A DNA stretch of 64,000 bases. Source: Geosiphon pyriformis. Its lineage: Eukaryota > Glomeromycota > Glomeromycetes > Archaeosporales > Geosiphonaceae. Shown in pieces: positions 45,948-58,002 of this stretch. The notes under the pieces were generated by a model. The model was not told the DNA's origin, did not search any database, and saw only the letters and a program-made list of their open reading frames with translations. The translations under genes were made by a program, and so were the position numbers. Position 1 is the first letter of the stretch, and each line of letters begins with the position of its first letter. The stretch covers positions 88,177 to 152,176 of the forward strand of contig JAAOMT010000073.1 in assembly GCA_016748015.1 (NCBI GenBank), written 5' to 3'.

Positions 45948-47398
45948 TGATGTGTTAAATAAATAATTTTAAAAAGTAAAAATTAGGGAGTGAAACATTT
46001 GTTATTTGGAAAAATAAGACATAATAGCAATTTTTAAGGAAATGTTTATAGTAAATTGGGTTCTTTGAAACTTTTCAATTAAAGTCCTAAATGCCATGTG
46101 TTCAAGTTGATATGATTATGAACTCATAAATAAACAAGTTGATATGATCAAAAGACCTTGAATTCTTGAAAGTGATTCATCCATCATCCCTGATTCATAG
46201 ATCAAGAATTTCTTATCGCCTCAATTAAAAGAAGAGAGAAATAATTCCGTTGATTATACATAATTACTTTTAAATTTGTGACCATGAGGGTAAAGGAATA
46301 ATTCCAAAATTTAAATCTTGGAATCAATTTTCCATATATAATCTTTTTAACTTTCATTATTATAACAATAGATTAAGAATGATAAAAGTCAGTTTTCAAA
46401 GACATTATTTCGCCAATCTTTAAAATATCATTAAAGAGTCAGCTAATAAATAAGAAAAAAAAAGATTTATTTTTATCGATAACTTTTAACAAAGCTCAAG
46501 GATTTAGATCATCCACACACACAAATACACCAATATAAGTAAGCACCTTTGAAAATATAAGCCTAAGGGATCAAATGATTTTGTATCTAGAATAAATATC
46601 ATTCAGGGGATATTGTGACAAACGTAACTAATTAGCTTTTGATTGCTAGGAATTCTGTAGACCTTAAAGTTGAAGTAATATAAAAACTTTTAAGATTTTT
46701 TCAATCCCTTTTATATTGACAATGACACGATTTCAAGATAAATCAGTTGGGAGGGGAGGGGAGGGAAGGGAAGAGAAGGGAAGGGGAGAATTGGACAGAC
46801 TGAATGAAAAACTTTTTTGATTTAGGCACATCGAAAAGTCAGAATAAAGGGTACAGGTTTCTTTTTCTTTGTTCTCTAAAAAGGGATCCGAATTTCACAT
46901 TACCAAGTAATGAAACCTCCTTTTAAAGAAATATTTGTCCAACCCCATTGACAATATTGATATCTTTAATAATATTATGTTATCCGCGAGAAAATATCAC
47001 GAAAAAAAAAACAAGGAAATTAAAAAGAAAGACCTCTTTAAAATATTTGAAAAAATTTATTAACCAAAAAAAAAAATTTTCTCTGATTATGTTTCGTTGT
47101 GATTAGCTAAAGGTTTAAAATGAACACGTGAGTCATTTGGGTTAAAGTTCTTTTAGGATATGAAAGAAATTCTCAAAGGTCAAAAAGGATTTCAATTATA
47201 TGTTTTACCTTGGAAGATAAGAAACAAATCAAACAATTTTAGGATCAAAATCCATTTTTTTTAACAAAATTAATATTTAAACAAGAATATAACTAAAGCT
47301 TCGAGACTCTTGATGTTTAAAAACAAATTTAAAATTTTACAATAAGGGATATTTTTTATATATAGGGGATCTATTTAGATTCTAAAAGTGATTTATAT
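45948..47398. other. Intergenic region between the MFS gene and the secreted-protein gene
   Basis: 1.45 kb of mixed AT-rich DNA without a recognisable gene. It contains a G-rich tract at 46749-46788. The 3' ends of both flanking genes face each other here. Confidence 0.5.
46749..46788 (+). repeat. G-rich purine tract, possible G-quadruplex
   Basis: At least six runs of three or more G separated by one to six A/G bases in 40 bp, in a region that is otherwise AT-rich. Confidence 0.7.
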
Positions 47399-47986
47399 TT
47401 AAATTTTTACACATTTTTTTTCACAATTATCCCCGAAATATCCACATCTATATCCTTTTTTACAAGCGAATGTACAAGCACGTTTACTTCTACATTCTTT
47501 GCCTGGTTTTTGAGAATAATTATTACATTTTCCAACACCCTTTCGTTTTTTATATTGAGATTGACAGGTAGATTGTGGCGGTTCTGAATCTAAAAAATAA
47601 AATTATTTAAGGTATTATCTTGAAATTCATTGATGAAGTAAATTTTAAATCTTTTTACCTTCGATTAGTGAGCATACAGGTGTACAATTTTCCCCTGCTT
47701 TACAAGTGGTCCCAGTTTGACATAACGCTGCTATACAAGGATCGTATTGGCACTGAGGTGCTCTTTTAACTATATTATCCAGAGTTCAAGGTGCGTAAAA
47801 AAATGAGAAATTATTTTCAAGTTTATAATTGATTGATTGATTGATTGATTGATTGAGTAGTTGTAGTTTTTAATTATTAAACGTACCTGAACCAGTGACT
47901 AACCCGACATTTTCTCTCACTCCAAAACTGAAAATGGTTACACATATAATCAAAATATAGAAAAATATACGAAGGATTTTATTCAT
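47399..47986 (-). CDS. Small secreted cysteine-rich protein with Kex2-like site and two cysteine repeats
   Basis: Three exons on the minus strand: 47986-47887, 47769-47659 and 47589-47399, with GT-AG introns of 117 and 69 bp, both phase 1, giving 133 residues. The N-terminus MNKILRIFFYILIICVTIFSF is a typical signal peptide. A VKR dibasic site at residues 34-36 could be cut by Kex2. The rest has 14 cysteines in two similar groups: C-x4-C-x4-C-x5-C-x5-C-x3-C (40-66) and C-x5-C-x3-C-x5-C-x6-C-x3-C (103-130), joined by C79 and C92. The second half is strongly basic. This is the profile of a secreted effector-like or antimicrobial-like peptide; the family is not recognised. The exons are too short to appear as long ORFs; the joined frame is continuous, which supports the model. 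Confidence 0.8.
47829..47855. repeat. (GATT)n microsatellite in intron 1 of the secreted-protein gene
   Basis: Nearly seven tandem GATT units inside the first intron. Confidence 0.9.
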
Positions 47987-50613
47987 CTTATGTTTATATT
48001 TTGTTTTGTATTTAAAAATGAATCGGAAGTTGCAAGAAAATTGAGCTGTAACAATAAATTATTATAATCATTCAGAAGCTCTTTTTATTTCATTTTTTTG
48101 AATTATTAATTGGTTTAACTTGGTTTAAGGTTTAAACCTTTTCGTACATTTACGAATCTTCTGAATGAATATTATTAAGAGAACATTCCAATTTATTATT
48201 AAATTAAGATAAGTAGGAACAATTGTTTCAGAAAAAACAAAGAATTTACTATTGTAATACTTATTTTTCCATAAGAAGACAATAATTAAGGAAAAACTAT
48301 AAATATCAATCAAATCGACGAATTCATTTCCTGTTTTCAACAAACCAGGAATTCGAGAAAAATGCTTTTGAGGTCCAAATATGAATAGAAATCTAGAAAT
48401 TATTGCTGTATGATACATATTTGATGATCAAAAACACTAAATGCTTTAATCTATTTTTATGAAATTGTTTAATTATGGATCTAAAGAAGTTAGTAATAGT
48501 TATTTGCTTTTATGACAATTTAATATAGTTGAATAGTGTATTAATCACTTTTAATTAAATATAATGAAAATAAATTTGTTATGTTTTTACTTTTTAAATT
48601 TGAATTATTTTTTGATAAAGTTAAATATATGATATTTTATATTTATATTAGATATATATTTATATTTCAATTAAAAATATAAAATATTCTTAATAATTAT
48701 TTAAAAAGTTTTTTTTATTGCTTTTAATTAAACATGTATATAAATTATGTAAATTAATAATAATAATAAAATTATGCCTATAATAAATATAAACCCATGT
48801 AATTTTTCATATAACTAATTATTTGAACTTATATTAATGTTATACTAAGCTAAAATAAACACCAAAAATACTTTTTTCATTAAGTTTGCTTATTTAGATT
48901 CTGGTATTCTTTTTTACTAAACTTTATATTTTAAAGTTAAATAAATTTTATAAAATTATTTAATATTATTACTTAATTTATTATTACCTAAAAATAATGT
49001 ACCAAATTTATTCTTAATTTTAGTAAAGTCTTATACAAACTTAATACCAATTTGCTAAAACTTTTTATTTTAAGTTTTTAAAAATGTAAAACAGTTTTTT
49101 TTTTCAACCAAAATAATATAATATGTATTATCAAAAAACCAATAAAGTTTTATTACTCATTTTATTAAATAAATTAAATATTTTATTCAAAATTCTAAAA
49201 AATTTAAAGTATTTATTAAGTATTAAAATATATTATTCTATTTTAATAGTTGTGTTATGTATTCAATTTTTTTACGAATATTTTTTATCTATAAGTTATT
49301 TTGTTATGTGTAAATATTATAAATTTATATTCAAAATTCAAGTGTTATTTTAACAATTACTTTTTAGCTTTAATAGTTAAAATTCTTAAATGTACTAATT
49401 TATATTTTGGAAAATTACAATTAATTTAAAAGCTTATTCAAAAATAAAAATAAAACAAATAAAAAAATATTTTTATTCTAATATTGTATTGTGTTTTTTC
49501 TTTTTTTAATTTTAATTAGTTTTACAATTTGTTATTTTTAAATAATTAAAATTTAGTTTAGATTGAAATCTAAATTTGTGTTAAAATATTTAAAATTTTG
49601 AAATTAATTTAAATTTTGGAGATTATTAAAATATAAAATTTAATAATAGTTTTTAAACAAAAAAGAAAAATAATTATTTTTATTGTTAATTATTTTATTA
49701 AATAATTTTAAAATTTTATTTCGGAATTTTAAAATTTAATTAATTAATTAGTTATTTATTTAAAAATCTGATTTTTGTCAAGATACAAAATTTATATTAT
49801 ATTAATAAAATTTTTAAATTATTGATTTTATAAAAACTTTTATGAATTTTAGTAAACTATTTGTTTGTTTTTTGAAAATTTTTACAAATTTTAATTTAAA
49901 CAAAATAAACTTTAATTAAGTTATTTAAAATCTATTTAAAGTGTATAAATTTTAACTTAAACTGCTTATAATTTATTTAAACTGTTTAAAATTATTATTG
50001 TTACAAATTTTAGATTAATATATATAGTATTTAAATATTTTTACAAATTAATATTAATTTTATTTAATATTAATAACTAATAAAAATTAATTAATTAACA
50101 ATAATAATTAATTTAAAAATAAATAATTTAATATTTAAATAATTAAATTAAAATATTAAATAATTGAATAATAAATAAATTTAAAAATAAATTATAAATT
50201 ATAAATTATGAAAAAATTAAAATATTTTTTAATGTTTTTAAAAATATAATTTTCAATTAGTAATAATATTAATACTTAAAAAATTTTTTATTAAATATAT
50301 AATTTTTTTTAATAATAATGTTATATTTTTTATTGCGATTTAATTTAAATAATTTAAAAATAAAATACGTTTAATCATATATCTAAATAATAATATTACT
50401 AATTATATAAATTATATAATCAAAAAAAATTCAATTAACTTAATTTAAAAAATATTTTGTAAAACAATAATTTTTTTAATTTTTTAAAAAAAATTTTTAA
50501 TGATATTTTTTTTATTATAAATAATTAATAAGTAAAAATAAAGTTAATTAAACCAAAAATTTTGAAATTAACAATAATATATTATTAAGAATTAATATAT
50601 TTTAATTTAATAG

Positions 50614-50721
50614 ATATTATTAAAACATATATTAAGCAAAATATTATTAAAACATATATTAAGCAAAATATTATTAAAACATATACTAAGAAAAATATTA
50701 TTAAAACATATACTAAGAAAA
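50614..50721. repeat. 27-bp minisatellite, four units
   Basis: Units start at 50614, 50641, 50668 and 50695. Units 1 and 2 are identical, and units 3 and 4 are identical, differing from 1 and 2 at two positions, so the array grew by doubling. Confidence 0.9.
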
Positions 50722-50939
50722 ATATAAAAACACAATTAAAAAACATAATAAAATTTGTAATTTTTAATGATAACTTTTATACAATAAAACTTGATATTAT
50801 TTTTAATAACAAACTTAATATTAATAAACTATATAATAATTAAACAATAGTCTTTATATAAATTAATTTAATTTTATAAAAAACATTAAACATTAAAATA
50901 AAAACCACTTTTTTTAAAAAAATTTTATTAATTAATAAT

Positions 50940-51690
50940 TGTTTTTTTAAGTATTATTAAAATTAATAGTATTTTTAAAAAAAAACTGTTTTAGTATTTA
51001 TGTTATTAATTTAGTTTTTTAAGTTAAATAATAATATAATTTGATTAAATAATAATATATATTAGAACAAATCATGTTTTGCTTTTATAATAAAAAATAA
51101 TTTGCTAAATATAACTATATTAAACAATTTAATTAAATATTAATTTATGTCTGTTTTAAAAAATATATTATTACTTCTATTGTTTAAATTAAAAAAATAT
51201 TATTGTTTATAAACTAAATTGAAACTTATTATTGTAATTGAAAAAAAATCAGTATAAAAAATCAAAGTCTTATATTTCAAAAAAAAAAAGTTTTTAAAAC
51301 AATAACAATAAATTTAAAATCTTTAATAAACACAAAAACCAATAATTTAAAATAAAAGCTTTTTTTTAAAAATTACAAAAAAAACAATAGCTTAATTATT
51401 GTTTTAATATTATATTTTTTTAAAACTTTTGGTAATAATAATAATAATAACATTAAAACTGCTTTTGCTATTTGAATAAAACTTTGACTAAAAATAGATT
51501 ATCATTTAAATATGAAAAGAATAATTTTAAAGCAATTTTTAATTGTTTTTTATTTGTAATATTTAAGAAAAATGTTTTATAATGTTTTGCTTAACTGTTT
51601 TTACTATTAAAAAGGCTTTTTGGGTAGTTGTTTTCTTAGTTATTATAAAAAAAAGCAAAAATTGTTTCTTTTTTTACTTTTTACTTTGTT
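50940..51690. repeat. Dispersed AT-decayed repeat, copy 2
   Basis: Same orientation as 37040-37740 and aligned over about 700 bp. See copy 1. Both copies are free of long ORFs. Confidence 0.55.
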
Positions 51691-53649
51691 CATAGCCATG
51701 AAAATTAAGAAAAAAAGAATTTATTTTTTTTTATTTTGGGTTAAAAAGTTTATATTATTATTAATTAATAATTATGTATTTTTGTTAAAATTAATACACT
51801 TGTCAAAATTTGAAAATCTATACATAAAAAAGTTTTTATTTTTTTAATAATTATTTTTTCATTTTATCAACACTTTTCATAAATCTGATGTTTTACTTTG
51901 CAAAATTGAAACAACATATTCACAATTATTATTATTATTATTTTATTTATTCTTAAATGTGTTTTTATTTTCTCATTTTTTTTAGTAAATCTATTTTTAG
52001 CATTCATGTTGGTTTTGTTCCACAGATAATTTAATGAAAATATAAATTTTTAACTTAAACTATAATTTCATTCAATCGCGACAAATTTGTCTGACTTGTG
52101 AAACGAATTCAATTAATTATAATCTTGCTTGAAAATGAATTAAAGGTCGCTGCAATCTTAATCAGAAGTTTGGCAGACACTATTTTTGTTGATTGAGATA
52201 TTAATAACACTCCCAAAAATAGTAATTAAATAGATAGTTTTTTTCGGAAATTAAAGATAAAACCATGTGCTTAATTTCAAAGAAAAAATACTATTAATTT
52301 TTCATACTTTTAAGGATTTTGTCACAGTCCCAAAATTCCTTTTTGTAAATATTTTATGTTTATCTCTTAGAGCTATTCGATCTATTTATCGTAAAAAAAA
52401 AAATGCTAGTTTCTCGATAAATAAAAGATAGATGTACATTTATCTTCTTTTCCTTACCCATGGTACGATTAAATTGGGTTCACATAATATTGGGACCAAA
52501 TTGTAGAACAATGTTCCCATTGATGGCTTGTTCCTGTTTCGGTTTGTGTACTTGTATGATCTGGATCTTCCTTCTAATTTTAAGTGACCGTAAACAAAAA
52601 GTGAAGGAATCGGAGAGGTTTTTGATATAATGAGTAATATTGAGAATCCACTCATTAATTCTCTAATCACCAATAAAAGGTTCTCTTACGTACTCTTTAC
52701 AAAGGTGGTGTTTATTTGCTCCATCTTCGTCATGGAGCTTAGATCTAAGAGAAAAGCTGAGATATTTGTTCCACAAGTTCGTCAAAAAAATTTTCTACGT
52801 TTCGAGTTTCTCAAAGATTTTTGGAATCATCTTTTTTTTTTTTTTTTTTGATTCGTGTTACATGTTTCCTAAATTCTACACTTGGAAAATTTTCGTTTCT
52901 TAATCATTTAATCCCTCCTGCATCTAAAGCTACCAATTTTAACTGAAATCTTATGAAAAAAAAAGTTCTCGCTATAGAAAAACAACAGACCGAATGAAAG
53001 ACAATAATCATGCAAGAAATTATTTAGTGCGTGCGCGCGTTTAAGAAAAACTATGTTCATAAATCCCATCTATTTGCTCATTATGGTCATTGATGATTGA
53101 GTTCGAGTAAGCCAAAATTACAATGCATGTCTGCATAGATCGGAAATACGTATCGAATAATTTTCCGAGATACATATCTTTTTTGCGCTTATCTCACGTT
53201 TGATCAATTTTATTTGCTATTAACTATCGGAAAAAGTATGGTAATTGATAAAACAATGATAAAATGCCAAACTTAAGAAGCTACTTGAAAATTTTCATCT
53301 TTCGTTTCACAGCAGATTATTTGCTTATATGAAATAGATCAACCAACTCTCAAGAGTTTGTGGACTCTCATTATTGCCCCTGACCACCATACAGTACGTT
53401 TCACGTCAAAGTTGTTGGTCTCGACGCGGGTAATATTGAATAAGCGTCATCTGAAAATAGAAATTCGAATAAACTTTTGTTTTACTGAATAGGTGAATGA
53501 ATGAACCTTAAATTAAAAGTAATTTTTGATAAAAAGGCTCGTTGCTAAAAGGTTTTTCGCGTAATTTTCATATTTTTCATCAATTTACGAATCTGTTCTA
53601 GAAACTTCGAATATTTTCCCTTCAATAAAACTTGATTTTTTTTTTCGAA

Positions 53650-54331
53650 ATGCCGACCATTTTTGGTTCTCTTAATCATCTTTGCCTCACCGTGTCTGAC
53701 TACGATAAAAGCATCGAACTTTACGATTTATTTCTAACCCGTCTTGGTATATATCTGATGTTTATGGCTGGTTAATGAAATTTGAATCTTGAATATTTCA
53801 CTTTGATTTATATCCCTTCCTTTTAAATAATCTAATTAATCAGGCTACAAACAAGGCTTGTCAACACCTAATTACACGTTATGGTCTCACCCCAAAGTGG
53901 GAAGCATTGGCATCAATCCAGTCAAACCGGAATACAAAGATATCAAGCATAATCGCTACACTGCTGGTTTTCACCATTTGGCATTCAATGCTTCGTCACG
54001 AAAGGATGTTGATGAATTTTATGATTTCCTAGTTGAAAATGAATACGAAATTTTGGATGAACCTGCAGAATATCCATACTCTCCTGGTTATTATGCTGGT
54101 AGGATTATCATTTTTAAAAAATTTATTTTTACATTAATATAAAAATATGTATTAATTAATTTCCTTTTCTGGACAGTCTTCTGGACTGATCTTGACGGTA
54201 TGAAATTTGAATTGGCATACATTCCACCACCACCAACAATCAAAAATAAGGAACAAGAAATAGAGGGGAAGGACCACGAAGGAAATGGTATCACAGATGA
54301 AAAAACTTCAAAACGTCAAAAAACCGAATAA
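53650..54331 (+). CDS. Glyoxalase/VOC-superfamily protein
   Basis: Three exons 53650-53746, 53844-54098 and 54177-54331 with GT-AG introns of 97 and 78 bp, both phase 1, encode 168 residues, of which about 135 make up one VOC domain. Candidate metal ligands lie at the usual places: His10 in NHLCLTV, His76/His77 in GFHHLAFNA and Glu129 in FELAY. The fold is used by glyoxalase I, extradiol dioxygenases and fosfomycin or bleomycin resistance proteins, so the reaction cannot be assigned. The C-terminus (about 132-168) is polar and charged and ends KRQKTE, unlike bacterial members. All three exons read through cleanly in one frame. Confidence 0.9.
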
Positions 54332-55693
54332 ACAACTTTAATTAGTTTTTTAATCTATTGGTTCCTATAATTATCTTTCTAATTTTAGATTTGAAATTAA
54401 AAAAATGTATCCTTTTTAACTCTGATTTCTTTTATCCTAGTAATTAACAGAACAACAAGATTTGAATGCTCCCTAATTTTTATGATTTCCCATCAAAAAT
54501 AAAATAAAACTCCTCAATTTAATTAAAAGAATTTATATTGATTTCCAATTTTGAATGAAACTATTCTCTCTTGAAAAAAAAACGGTCCTTTTTAAATGAT
54601 TCATTTCTTTCAGAGTTAGAGAAAGTTTTAATCTGTAAAGATTCATTGAAGCCATTAAAGTCATTGATTAAATTAAAATAACTATCGAAAATTAAATCAT
54701 GATGTTTCGGTAAAGAAAAAAAGCAAAAAAATCTTTGTACTGAGGCTTAATAAAACTGAATTCTTTCAATAACTTTTGAATATGATGTTACCCGAAATTC
54801 TTGTTTGGGAATGAGAGAATAGTGAACGGAATTTTGCAATAAAAGGTTTTTTTCAAGAGAATTTAGTGTTGAAACAAAATATAAACAAAGATTGTTTATA
54901 TTCAGGGTTTTTGGCAGAAATGGTAATGTTTTATGTGCATTATTAAATAGAAAATTTTTAAAAATGGTCTTATTATTTATTATAGTTTTTAGCTAATTAT
55001 TGAATGTTAAATTTTGACAATTTGCATATAATATTATAAAAAGATTGAATTTTGGCACTAACAGTGAATTATTGCTTTGGTTACATAGATGTGGATCATG
55101 CGTTTTCAACACGTGATCAGCTACACGAGATTTAAGTGCAGTAAAATTAAAAAATTAAAAAATTACCATGATCTGACGCTTTTACTCATTTCCACTTACC
55201 ATTTCGATTGAAAATGTTTTTCCATTTTCTTTTAATAGAAATTTCAATTTCAAAATGTTGTATTCATTTCTAAAGTATCTTTTTTTAAATTAAAATTTAA
55301 AAGTAAAGGTATAAAATTTTCAAACTCATACTGCGTAAATTCAAAGCCATTGTTCATTTTAAATTTACTTTATGGAAATCAAATGATCTGTAATTTTAAA
55401 CCCAGGACCTTTACCAAAAATTTATATCAAACAGGCTACACTGGGCGGAATTCCAATAATTTTTGATAGGCATCGAATTCGAAATGTACAAAAAGATTGG
55501 GAATGGAATCGAGATGGATTTTTCGCTCGCAAATTCAAAATAATTTTAGGCTTTTCCCTAGACCTCCAACTTCCCAAGCAATAAAAATATTCATTGACAA
55601 GGTTTGAAATAAGAGAAAGTTTGATCTCTAAATTAAGCTCCGTTTTGTTTCATCATCATCATCATCATCATCACCATCGGTTACCCCAATTGA
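54332..55693. other. Intergenic region between the VOC gene and the basic-protein gene
   Basis: 1.36 kb of AT-rich DNA with no gene or transposon that I recognise. It ends with a short (CAT)n run at 55651-55677, close to the 3' end of the next gene. Confidence 0.5.
55651..55677. repeat. (CAT)n microsatellite
   Basis: Nine trinucleotide units with one variant (CAC), just after the stop codon of the minus-strand gene. Confidence 0.9.
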
Positions 55694-56863
55694 CTAATCC
55701 TCACTTTCTGTCTTCAAGACTTTTTGGGTATTCATCCAATCTTTAACAGCCTCAAGGGTCACTTCATCTCTTGGAACTGTAAAGCGGCGAATCATTTTTG
55801 ATACGGTACTTTGCGAAAGCGTACAGCCATTTTTTGACATGGCTCGAATTTCATCTGCTATATCACGTTGCCTGCACGATTTATCAGATATTCGTCGATC
55901 TACACATGCGATAAATTCGTCAAGGAAGGCATGTTCTTGAATTGTAATTGGATCTCGAGCTGAAACCTTTTTCCTAACAATCACAGGTTCGCTCGCTGGA
56001 AGAATGGCAGGAGTCTTGGTCTTTACATTTGATTTCGATTTTTTTGATAGCTTTTCGGGAATTTCTGATGTCGCCAAGTAAGGACGCTTTTTTTCCGACG
56101 ATTGTGCATCATTTTGTTTAGTGGTGGATTTTGGCTTGGTGAGACGAAGAATTATTTGCGCCGGTTTTTTCTTTAACTTGGATTTTGGAAATTCTGGCGA
56201 AGCAGTTCCCCCAATCTTGGAAATCGCTGTTAAGGTGTGCCATTCATTTAATTTTGCATAAGGATCGAATCGCACTTTTATTCCTTTGGATTTTTTCGGT
56301 TTTTTGTCACGATCATCACCAATGAATTTCTATTGGTCACCCATACAAAATATGCAATCGAAAATTAGATAAAATCTCGAGAAAACAAGCTTTGGAATTT
56401 AAAAATTTTATTTGCCTTTATTTTATTCGCAACATCATTCGAAATATTATCTTGAATAGGGTGTTGAAATACCTGAGCACGTGAATTATGTGGTAAAGAA
56501 TATTCAATACTCTTCACTCCATTCGATCTGGCAAGTGCGTGAATTTCATCAGGCAAACGAAATCCGGTTATAGGGAAAGGTCCTACAAACTCTGCTGGTA
56601 ATCGAACGCACATATCAGGTGGAAGAATTCCCTCAAGTTCACTGACTTTACGCGACGCTTCCCTTAACGCTTTGCAAGCCTCTGTGTATGTTTCGACAAC
56701 CTAGGATCCACAGGATTTTGTCTCTTAGAGGTTCAGGGTTGCAATAAAATTTCTAGGAAATTAATCAAATCCTACAACCATCCCGTCAAAAAATCCAAAC
56801 CTCTTCAGTCTTTTTGATAATCATTTTGGCTTCACGACGACTGATCAAACTTTCGTAGGCCAT
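55694..56863 (-). CDS. Unrecognised basic protein with coiled N-terminus and possible C-terminal helix-turn-helix
   Basis: Predicted exons 56863-56801, 56700-56416 and 56329-55694 give 327 residues in one frame. Intron 1 (100 bp) is GT-AG. Intron 2 (86 bp) is proposed as GC-AG (AAG followed by GCAAAT) because no GT donor keeps the frame. The N-terminus is helical and charged (residues 1-45), then a compact part with FVGPFPITGFRLPDEIHALA. The middle (about 140-235) is lysine/serine/proline-rich and probably disordered, with nuclear-localisation-like clusters KKPKKSKG and SKKSKSN. At about 269-299, RQRDIADEIRAM and LSQSTVSKMIRRF look like a helix-turn-helix. A nuclear DNA-binding role is a guess. 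I do not recognise the family. Confidence 0.65.
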
Positions 56864-57620
56864 TTCACTTTTTCATATTCGATATTATAAACGTATAGAA
56901 AAAAAAATCAATTAGTTGTATCTCATTTACAAAAAATCCTGTTTAGAGGTTCTTTTTTCAAAAAATTGAGTCAAGAAAAACACAAAATACCTAAAAGACA
57001 ATGTTTTGTACAATTTAGAGAAAGGTCTTCAACTTTCTTGGTTCAAAATAGTTTTATATTTGAACCGAGTTAAAAAAACCTTTTACTTTGTAAAAAAGGA
57101 AAGGCGATGTATAATGTCAAAAGAGCGATTAACAAACTTGGGATGCAGTTTCCCACATCTGCAGTGATAGTCCATAAAGCCTAATAGTGTTTCACAACAC
57201 AGCCTTTAAAAGAATCATATATTTTCCGAGAACTATTTTGGAAAATCGATATTGTGAGTTATTAGACTATAATGACGCGAAAAACGGGGAACGACTTTAC
57301 ACCTTTTTATTGATATTTGTAACACCATTTGAAAACTAGTTACTTTTCAACAATGGAAATTCCTTATCGTTTGCGATATCGGGGGGAATCTCATGAAAAA
57401 TAGTACACGTATTTGCTAAATAACTTTTGATTGAAAATTTGGGGATTATAAACATTCAAAAAAGATTTTAACCTTGAATAGTGTAAAAAATAGCCTTTAT
57501 TTCATTTATCTTTTTAAAGTTAAAAAATTTCAAATAATTTGAAAGACTGAACCCATATAACGATTGAAATTTCATTTTGCAGATAATAATGAGGATTAAA
57601 ATAACATACATATTACTATA

Positions 57621-57678
57621 AGACAAAGACAAAGACAAAGGAAAAGGAAAAGTAAAAGGCAAAGGCAAAGGCAAAAGG
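57621..57678. repeat. Purine-rich (ACAAAG/GGCAAA)n tract
   Basis: Imperfect tandem hexamers, first AGACAAAG-type and then AAAGGC-type. Confidence 0.8.
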
Positions 57679-57752
57679 TAAATTAGTAATTAAGAATTGA
57701 TAAGATTTGGTTTTCTTTTTTTTTTAAACATTATTCTTAAAAAAGTAAAACC

Positions 57753-57771
57753 CAGATCAGATCAGATCAGA
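57753..57771. repeat. (CAGAT)n short tandem repeat
   Basis: Nearly four pentamer units. Confidence 0.85.
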
Positions 57772-57807
57772 TTTGCTTACAATAGATAATGTAGTTAAAT
57801 TGTTCGT

Positions 57808-57905
57808 TATAAAGATATAAAGGATAAAGATATAAAGTTATAAAGGTATAAAGATATAAAGGCATAAAGATATAAACTTATAAATATAGGTATAAAGGTA
57901 TAAAG
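57808..57905. repeat. (ATATAAAG)n minisatellite
   Basis: About twelve imperfect 7-8-bp units of the ATATAAAG/GTATAAAG type over 98 bp, each looking like a TATA box. Confidence 0.8.
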
Positions 57906-57965
57906 TATATATATTTTTAAAATAAAAAAAATTTGATCATAAAGATATTACAATATATCAATAAA

Positions 57966-58002
<37 letters not shown>
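57966..58002. repeat. (TTA)n microsatellite
   Basis: About twelve TTA/ATT units. Confidence 0.92.

Larger units (their letters stand above)
47987..53649. other. Long gene-poor region between the secreted-protein gene and the VOC gene
   Basis: From about 48430 to 52000 it is AT-only DNA like 28-38 kb, with a 27-bp minisatellite (50614-50721) and a copy of the dispersed repeat (50940-51690). From 52030 to 53640 the composition is normal but I recognise no gene. Overlapping frames at 52440-52673 (minus) and 52630-52851 (plus) have no family resemblance. Confidence 0.55.

Noticed and set aside
49123-49353. 76-codon ORF and a similar one at 51620-51847
   Set aside because: Same low-complexity composition; the second overlaps the end of the decayed repeat.
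52440-52851. Overlapping ORFs on both strands (77 and 73 codons)
   Set aside because: No family resemblance and no supporting splice model; the plus-strand one ends in a poly-T tract.
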